Below, in pieces: positions 56,586 to 64,000 of a stretch of 64,000 nucleotides of DNA. Under the pieces are notes generated by a model that worked only from the letters and a program-made list of their open reading frames with translations, made no database searches and had not been told where the DNA came from. A program made the position numbers and the translations under genes. Within the stretch, counting starts at the first letter, position 1, and the number at the start of each line of letters is the position of its first letter. Origin of the DNA: Pestalotiopsis fici W106-1 (Eukaryota; Ascomycota; Sordariomycetes; Amphisphaeriales; Sporocadaceae); contig NW_006917104.1 in the NCBI RefSeq assembly GCF_000516985.1, positions 659,068-723,067 on the forward strand, read 5' to 3'.

Positions 56586-56861
56586 GATCGAGTTTTTATA
56601 GCGCGACGACAGGCAACGGGACTTCTGCTCACTTTTCATTTTACAGCATGTTATTTTCATTTGTCCGTATCTATCAATATGAACCTCATAGCCGTAAGTT
56701 CCAATACATTGGCCTAGATCCTATTCGCCGTAATAAGCAGCTTCTGTGCCTAATAAACACAGGGATCGTAAGGATGGCTTAATGTATAACAAGGTGTCAC
56801 CCTTATACCGATGTATTGCACAAAGCCTGAATACTGCGTAGGCATATTGTATTGTCAGATG

Positions 56862-56903
56862 GTGGATCATGGATCCCCTACTCAAGGTTTTGCTTGAGCA
56901 CAC
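56862..56903 (+). repeat. Dispersed repeat family D, copy 2
   Basis: 42-bp match to 13621-13662. It ends 20 bp before family C copy 2. Confidence 0.5.
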
Positions 56904-56922
56904 TGATCAACACCATGGTATT

Positions 56923-57163
56923 CCGTCTCCAGTTTATCTAGGGCAGAGCGGACGGGATGCCGAGCTTTCTAGAGCGTATGGGCGTATGTGATGGTTGTTG
57001 TATTTGTCAGATAATATATTGCAATTGGGTAAGTACCGCCTTAGCCTCCCGGGTGTGTGGAGCCCATTTCGTTCCTCGAGATAAGCTAGGAATGACCCGG
57101 AACGTGGATTGACCAAAAGAAACATACTATTAAACAATTGAACAAAAAGTTTGACAATTGCAG
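56923..57163 (+). repeat. Dispersed repeat family C, copy 2
   Basis: Direct repeat of 33545-33788, about 240 bp. With copy 1 it brackets the SDR-to-PKS gene block. Confidence 0.85.
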
Positions 57164-57320
57164 AAGTCCCAGGAAGTGGGTAAGAATTTCAAGAATTTCA
57201 ATCTTCGTATTTCCAAGTACATCCTATAAATGCTACGAATAATAATAATTGAACATGATTGTACTGAAATTCGATTCCCAGAAAAATATCGTAATCCAAG
57301 AAATTGTCTTGCAAAAGCAT

Positions 57321-58793
57321 CTAAGCAAAGTCAGCAAAACCGAGCTCGACCGCAGCACCCGTGGTGATACGGGCGTGCTGCAGAACGTGGTCAAAGTTGA
57401 CCTTGTCCATGGTGTCCTGCGCCGTGTGGATCGATTGCAAGTGGTCCTCAAAGGCGGACTCGAAAACCATGGCCGAAGGGTAACCGGCCTTGGAGGCAGA
57501 GGCGTGGTCAGAGCAGGCGTAGCCACACTCGGTGTCAACGTAGGGGATCTCAGAGTACTAGGTAACAGGAATCTCGTCAGCAAGATTTGCAAAACAAGGT
57601 AAACAAAACAACTCCAAGGGACATGGTGAAGATTTCGTCCGGGCTCAATCTATGGACTTGATGGCGATTGAAACTTACCGCATCCAGAACAAGGCGAATA
57701 AAGTTGGTAAGGGCGTCGTCGACATTGTCAACAATCAGACCCATCTGGTCCTTCTTTCCGGTACCAACATAGCCAGTCATATCTTGCTGCAGCATGGCCT
57801 TGACGTCGCGGCCGGCCTTGGCGTAGCTCTGGAAAATGGCCTGGGAACCGAGCAAGCCGCCCTCCTCGGCCGAGTACCAGTGGAACTCGATGGTGTTGGG
57901 GGCCTGACCGGCGGCAACGCGCTCGTCGGTCAAGAGGACGCGGAAAGCCTCCAGAATGGTCATGGAGCCTGAGCCATCGTCGTCTAGACGCCAAAACAGG
58001 GTGGTTAGCTTCGTGGACGCATGGGGGACGGAGTATGTTGGGAGTTTGTGCAAGGGGGTGGAAAAGAACTCTGGGAAATGCTTACCTGCACCAGGAGCTC
58101 GGCCGTTCATCGGGCTCAGCTGGTTGATGGAGTCCTGGTGAGCGCCCAGGACAATGGTCTTCTCGCTCAGGCCCGGAATAGTAGCAATGACACTGCTCTG
58201 GCCCCAGGTGTGAGGGAAGAAGACGGCCGAGACGCCGCTGGCACCCGAGGCAGTGATAGTCTGGTTGACGAGGTTACCGAGCCAAGCCGACGACTGCTTG
58301 CCATAGCTCGACTTGTAGTAGCGGTTCTGGAAGTTAGAAAACGTCTGCAGGTTGGCCTGGATCAGCGTCTTGTTGAGCGAGGGCAGGAGCGCCTCAACCG
58401 ACTCCTGCTGTGCTACTGCAGTCGGGAATACGACGGCCCTCGGAGCAAACTCTCCCCTCTTGGCCTTTGACGTGAAGTCTGCAAAGTCTGTAATGTCAAA
58501 GAAGGTTTTTCCTTCCTATTGAGTTTGAATGAAGAGAAAAGATTAGTTTCAGGAGGAAAATACCAGGGTTTATGTTTTTCCCCCTCGAAGTACACCATGT
58601 AAACGAGTACATGATGTAGCTTCCGACGAGGTGGTACACTCACTGCCTTCAAAGCATATTTCTCTGCTTCAGTGACTTGCTGGGTCACACCCGGGGCTAA
58701 CTCGATAGTGTACAGGTCCTGGGACTCCTTGCGAGCGACGTTGAGGGCAGTCGTCGAGGCGGCTAGGGCCGCAACCAATAGCGAACGAACCAT
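57321..58793 (-). CDS. lap1: Secreted leucine aminopeptidase 1, peptidase family M28
   Basis: Exons 58793..58644, 58515..58086, 57983..57679, 57557..57321 (373 aa); introns 128, 102 and 121 nt, longer than elsewhere in the window. Signal peptide [17 protein letters not shown], propeptide with [15 protein letters not shown]. The two-zinc site residues are visible: LGAHQDS (His, Asp), ADDDGSGS (bridging Asp), AEEGGLLGS (Glu pair) and [12 protein letters not shown] (Cys pair and His). Length and motifs fit fungal LAP1, which removes N-terminal residues from extracellular peptides. A run of 13 A lies directly before the ATG (58806..58794 on the coding strand). Probably a housekeeping secreted protease outside the PKS cluster. 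Confidence 0.95.
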
Positions 58794-59870
58794 TTTTTTT
58801 TTTTTTACAACTGTGAGTGACGAGAAGCAACACCTCTAGAATCGACGCCTGGGAGTAGATTGGGGTAAGAAAAGAGCAAGGCAAAGAGCAAAGTACAATG
58901 AGAAGTTGTGACTACTGCTGGCCTTTATAGAAACCTGGGCTGTCGTACCTTGAGAAACGATTGACGGTCTCTCCGAAATTTCATCAATGTAGCACGTCAG
59001 TAGTGAGGGGGCCAACACCCAAGGAAGCTGGGTGGCTCCGGGGTCACCAGGAACAGCCGCAGAGGGAAAAGCGCTGCGGACCTGCAGTGCAACCTCGGAC
59101 CAGGGGGGGCAGATCATATTTCGCTCACGTCTGTCCTTTTCGGCATACCAAGGAAAAAAGCTTATTTGCACCCTTGTTGGGTAATATGAGACGAGGTAAG
59201 GCAAAATAGCAGTGGAAATGCGAATTTTTGATCTGGTAGGTAGCGCGGGTCCCTTACCTGAAGGAGCCTCGGATCGCTGGAGTCGTCAGTATAAGGTAGC
59301 AGAGAAAATAGACAAACTTGTACCTGGTTGCCTGGCGTCATGTCTGATTGAAATTGATGCATATTTGAACCACTCTTTTTTAGAGTTAGACCAATGAAAT
59401 TTCACCAATAGACGAGCCCACTGCCAGAAAGGGTACAAGGTTTCGGCGCCCTGAACTTTTGCCGATGAGGCTCAAGCACTACAGGGCTCTAATGTAGCCC
59501 CCACTCTTGCCAGTGTATAACCACTAACGCGTTGGCGACCGTTGACCGTCAACGCAGTTTTGAGCGAGACAATCAATCACGCCCTCGAGATGCCACAAGA
59601 ATGGAAGAAAAAAAACCAAGAAAATCAATACACTCCCAACTTCCTCATACCTGGTCATTCGCCGGCTCGTATCGCAATCGCCAAGCCTTCTTTCATTTGT
59701 TCCATGCTGTTGGAAGGCAGGTCAAGCTCACTGCCGCGCCGGCTTGGCAGTCAGTCCAGGTGCCCTATTGGGAAGGTTGAGATCTTGCCAAGCTGCGGAG
59801 CATCGAGACTACACATAAACTAAAGGTACCCCCCCCTAGATAACTTAGGAATTTCTCCACAATTTTGCGA
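58794..59870. other. Intergenic, 1.1 kb, leading into the AT-rich block
   Basis: It contains the aminopeptidase promoter. Near the edge of the AT-rich block the motif CTAAAGGTACC occurs twice (59819-59829 and 59885-59895) on either side of the transition. No gene seen. Confidence 0.55.
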
Positions 59871-62800
59871 ATCCATAAAATAACCTAAAGGTACCTGCGG
59901 GGCTACCGTTATTTGCATTTATTTAAATAAAAGAAATAAATTGATTTACGACTTTAGCGTATATAAATTTATATATAACCTTTTATAGGTATATACCTCG
60001 GCGGTAACCGCTATTATATAAATATTAGCCTTTTAAAAGCAATTTTTAGAAAATCGTAAAATTATAAAATAATAAATTTAAAATAAATTCGGAATAAGTT
60101 TTAAATACGTTTTCGGCGAAATCGGGAAAATATTAAATCGAAAGGATACGGTATCGGAAAAAAATAAGGAAAAAATATATAAAAAATTAAAAAAAAAGAT
60201 AAATATAAATTAAAAATAAATAATAAAATATAATAAAAAAATTATTTTTTTATAACTTAATCGTTATAAAATCCTAAAGCGGAAATAGCTGCGTTTTAGC
60301 CGAATAATATTTTTCCTATTTAGCCTTTTTTAAAACGGTTTAATAAAATTTTAAATTTAAATTTTAATAACGATTTAAATAACTTAAATAGATTTAACGA
60401 TAATAATATAATATCCGATAACGTTTAACGTCGGAAAAGCGTAAATTTTAATATTATTATAAAACAAATCGATTTAAAATTAATTTAGCAATAATATTTT
60501 AAATTATTAAAAAGCTAATAGATTTAATTTTAAGCTTAAACCTTACTACCTTAAAACGCATATTTTTATAATATATATTATTTATAATAAAAAAGCAATT
60601 CGTAATTAATATACTTAAATATTTAAATAATAATTTTAACGGTATTGCTATTTTTATTTTAATAAATAAGTTAAATAACCGTAAAAAAAAATTGCTAATA
60701 AATTATATAAGTATTGTTTTAAATATATTTTATATTATAACTAATTACGATAAGCTCTAATATAATAAAATAAAAAAATTACCTAATTACTCCTTATTAA
60801 ATATTATATTTAATAATGCTATAATTATATAATATATATATTAATATGTAAATAAAAAAGCGTATTAGTTTTTATTCGAAAAAAGGCATTTTTAATTATA
60901 TACCTTAGTTAATACAAAGTTATTAAAAAAGCTCGAAGCTATACGCTTAAAAGTAAAAATAAAAATTTTTACTAAATAAACGATTACGTAAATATTTTTT
61001 ATAATATAATTTTAAGTTTATATTAAATTATATTTAAATAAATACGCTTAATTTTTAACTAATTAAAAAATAAGCAATTATACTATAAATAATAAGGATT
61101 TTATTATTTTAAAATTATGCAATTATAGCATAATAATATTATTAATAGGCTTTAAATAAAAATTCGCTATTATAATTATCGACCTATATTAAAATAAAAA
61201 GGCTATTTCGATATTTTAGTTTTATTAAAATTTTATAAATAATAGGATTTTATTAACTAAATCTTTTTTAAAAAATATATTACGGATAAAGTTAACCTAA
61301 ACGAATACTATATATTTTTTAATATAAAAAGCAAAGCCTAAATTTATAATAAATAAAAAAAATATAATATATATTTAAAATTAATAAATTATAACTAAAA
61401 CGTATTATTGACGGAATATTTTAATTTTACGCGTAAATTATAATATAATATTTATATTTATTATTTTAAAGCAATTCGATATTATATTATAAATAATTAT
61501 TATATTTAAAAAAATCTACGATTATCTATTACCTTCGCTAACTTAAATCCCGCTTTATTTGCTAAATAATATTATTCGAATTATTTAAAATATAAATAAT
61601 ATTAAATTTATATTAAATACGTTTAAAATATAATAATTAATAGAATTGATATTAATTCGATTTAAATGGCTTTTTAAGGTCTTAGAAATTACAAAATATA
61701 TTTTAATAATATAATAGCCGCATTATATTTAACGTGTATCAAAATCTTATAAATAACGATTATTTACGTTATATTATTCGTAAATAATAAATTTTTTCGT
61801 TTTTTAAAAAAAACCGGGCGGCTTGTAGTTTAATATAAATATATGCTTAAGCGTAGCCAGGCTTTTTTAGTAAATATTTATTTATATTTTAATATATTTA
61901 TAATTTATATTAATTTTTAATAATATATCTAATATATATAGGATTTTAGTTTAAATTAAATAATAATATGCTTTTATTAAAAATAAGCTAAATAATAACG
62001 CTAATTTTATTTTAAATCCTTTATAATTAATATAAATTATAAATATCTTTAACGCCTAAAAAAAATAAAAGTTATTTTTAAATAATATAATATAAATTTT
62101 AAAAAAGGTATATTTTTATTTAATTTAAATTTAATAATTTTAATTATTTTAAATAATAATCCTATTAGCCCGTTGCTTTATTAATTCTGAATTAACGGAA
62201 ATATACGCTTATATATATAAAGTTATATTCGGAATTTTAAAAAATAAATATTAAATTAAGGTAAAATAGCATTATATTTACGGTAAAAAATTATATAATA
62301 TTATAATTAATTAAAATTTAAAAAATATTAAAAATAGGCTTATATTCCTAATTTAATCGATTTAATATTAATTTAAATTAATATATAATATATATAGGCT
62401 TAGGCTATTATTTATTATTATACGTAAACCTAAAATATCGTAATTAAATATAATACGTAATGCGTTATATTTGCTTTTGCTATATTTATTTTACTAAGGG
62501 TTTTAATAAATATTATAATAGTAATCGCCGTCCTTATTTTCGATATTCCCGTATAAGCAAACTTTTAATTTGCGAAACCGAGGCTTAATACCTTAAGCTT
62601 TATAATTTAATCGAAATATATAAGCCCGAATTAGCACGATAAGCTTATTATAAAGCTCGGCCGATTATATAAATAAAATTTTATTGTAGAGCTTTTTTAA
62701 TTTTACGCAAGCATTAGGATATAATGCCTAATAATAATAATATTATCGAAATATTATATAAAACTTTATATTAGTAAATAAATCGTTATATAACTTTATT

Positions 62801-63700
62801 TTAAGCTATTAAAAAGTATATTAATATTTAAATTAAAATTAATACTAAATCGATTATATTTAATAATTTAGCGACTAATTATCTTTAATATAAATATCGC
62901 GATTATAATTAAAAGCTTTTTAATTAAAACGTAATAGCCCGTAAAACTAATATATTAAGCTTATACCGTAATACGTCGATAGGCGGTCGGTTTCTCCGTA
63001 ATTTGCAAATATAAAGTAAATTATAAGCCTCCTTTAATAAAATATTTATTAATAATATATAGCCTTAAAACGAAATAAAAAAGCCGAGGAGTTACGCTAA
63101 TAATAAAAACGTAATAATAGCGATTTTAATAAGGATAATAATAAAATTCGGTTATAGTCGAGCTTTATTTTAAGCGGCATAAAAACGCCACGCGCAAAAA
63201 ATGCGTCTAAAAAACGTTCTAGCTTTTAGCGTTTTTTATTATTATTTCGATTAAATCGAAGCTTATAAATCGGAAGCCTTAATTATTTTATAATTATTAC
63301 GCTAAATATTAATTATAAATAAGCCGTTAAAGCGTTTATTTTTAGCGCGCTAAGCAAAAAAAAAACCAATATATACGAAACGCTATAGCATAAAATGCGG
63401 CTATTTAATTATAAATTATATAAATTAAGCAAATTCGCCGTAATATAAAACGAAAAAATTATAAAGCTATATAATAAATACGAATAGAATAAAAAAAGCA
63501 TGAATTCGAAATGCAAATGCTTCGATTTCGTATATAAAGCCGAGGTGAAAAAAAAAGATAAAAAAATACGTGATTTTGTGTTTTAAAATTAAAAAAAAGT
63601 TTAAATTTATTTTTATTTTATTTTATTTATAAATAAATAAAAAATATTAAATTAGTTTTCCTTTATAATAATATATTTAATATATTTATTTATATTATTA
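59871..63700. repeat. AT-rich, RIP-like degenerate block
   Basis: From about 59.87 kb composition changes abruptly to very AT-rich, with stop codons in every frame. CA and TG dinucleotides are rare while TA is dominant and CG is retained: in 60001-60060 I count ten TA, one CA, no TG and three CG. This is the signature of repeat-induced point mutation (CpA to TpA). It is probably mutated transposon DNA; no family could be read. Fungal AT-rich blocks often lie at centromeres, subtelomeres or cluster borders. Confidence 0.8.
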
Positions 63701-63713
63701 AAAATTCTAATTA

Positions 63714-64000
63714 TAAATTAAATAAATTAAATAAATTAAATAAATTAAATAAATTAAATAAATTAAATAAATCAAATAAAATAAATAAATTAAATAAATC
63801 AAATAAATCAAATAAATCAAATAAATCAAATAAATCATATAAATCATATAAATTAAATAAATTAAATAAATTAAATAAAATAAATCAAATAAATCAAATA
63901 AATCAAATAAATAAAATAAATAAAATAAATAAAATAAATAAAATAAATAAAATAAATAAAATAAAATAAATAAAATAAAATAAATCAAATAAAATAAATC
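63714..64000. repeat. 9-bp AT minisatellite, cut by the window end
   Basis: About thirty units of AATAAATNA-type, where the variable base is T, C or A in blocks (T-rich units near 63715-63770, C-type near 63795-63840 and 63885-63910, A-type after 63910), with a few one- to four-base slips. Because the unit is 9 bp and has no stop on the minus strand, it gives a meaningless open frame of Leu/Ile/Tyr repeats. The true end lies outside the window. Confidence 0.85.

Larger units (their letters stand above)
56586..57320. other. Intergenic between convergent PKS and aminopeptidase genes
   Basis: 735 bp occupied largely by repeats D copy 2 and C copy 2. Both genes' 3' UTRs must lie here. Confidence 0.6.

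Noticed and set aside
63707..63988. 93-codon frame on the minus strand rich in Leu, Ile, Tyr
   Set aside because: Pure consequence of a 9-bp repeat without stops.
63600..64000. Possible telomere
   Set aside because: No TTAGGG/CCCTAA repeats; the array is AT-only.
1..64000. CRISPR arrays, tRNA or rRNA genes
   Set aside because: No regular repeat-spacer array and no tRNA- or rRNA-like segment seen by eye; a tRNAscan run would be decisive for tRNAs.

Overview
The window is from the nuclear genome of a filamentous ascomycete (Pezizomycotina). It has short spliceosomal introns (about 50-90 nt, many with CTAAC- or CTGAC-like branch sites), Zn2Cys6 regulators, a HET-domain protein, a highly reducing polyketide synthase, bicovalent-flavin oxidases, and an AT-rich block with a RIP-like dinucleotide signature. 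The genus cannot be told from the sequence. All exon joins below were read by eye from splice signals and reading-frame continuity.

Layout: 1-423 is the 3' end of a probable EDC4-like mRNA-decay gene. 2.9-5.2 kb holds a four-exon multi-pass membrane protein. 5.2-17 kb is gene-poor, with degraded pieces (an ATP-grasp-like remnant, a Zn2Cys6 gene with an in-frame stop), a 204-aa protein of unknown function, a secreted 249-aa protein and a DUF829/PaxU-type hydrolase. 17.1-27 kb is a compact metabolic group: an NTF2-like (lumazine-binding-2) protein, a zinc alcohol dehydrogenase, a Dal5-type MFS permease, a class I glutamine amidotransferase, a second NTF2-like protein (100-N assembly gap in its intron) and a Zn2Cys6 regulator. 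Its two divergent promoters carry three TCGG-N9-CCGA palindromes, which suggests co-regulation. 28.5-31.9 kb holds a HET-domain protein followed by a membrane protein.

34-56.6 kb looks like a polyketide biosynthetic cluster: SDR, rhodopsin-like membrane protein, cytochrome P450, second SDR, FAD (BBE-type) oxidase, alpha/beta-hydrolase and a 2385-aa HR-PKS (KS-AT-DH-eroded MT-ER-KR-ACP). The PKS has no thioesterase. The divergently transcribed hydrolase is the obvious candidate for chain release. I could not assign the product. A secreted M28 leucine aminopeptidase (57.3-58.8 kb) follows. From about 59.87 kb to the end the DNA is an AT-rich, CpA/TpG-poor block without genes, ending in a 9-bp minisatellite cut by the window edge.

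The intergenic DNA is rich in short dispersed repeats, mostly in two copies: families A-E, a promoter-like module in three copies (two forming an inverted repeat at 32.3-33.0 kb), and two related MITE-like elements that bracket the FAD oxidase gene.
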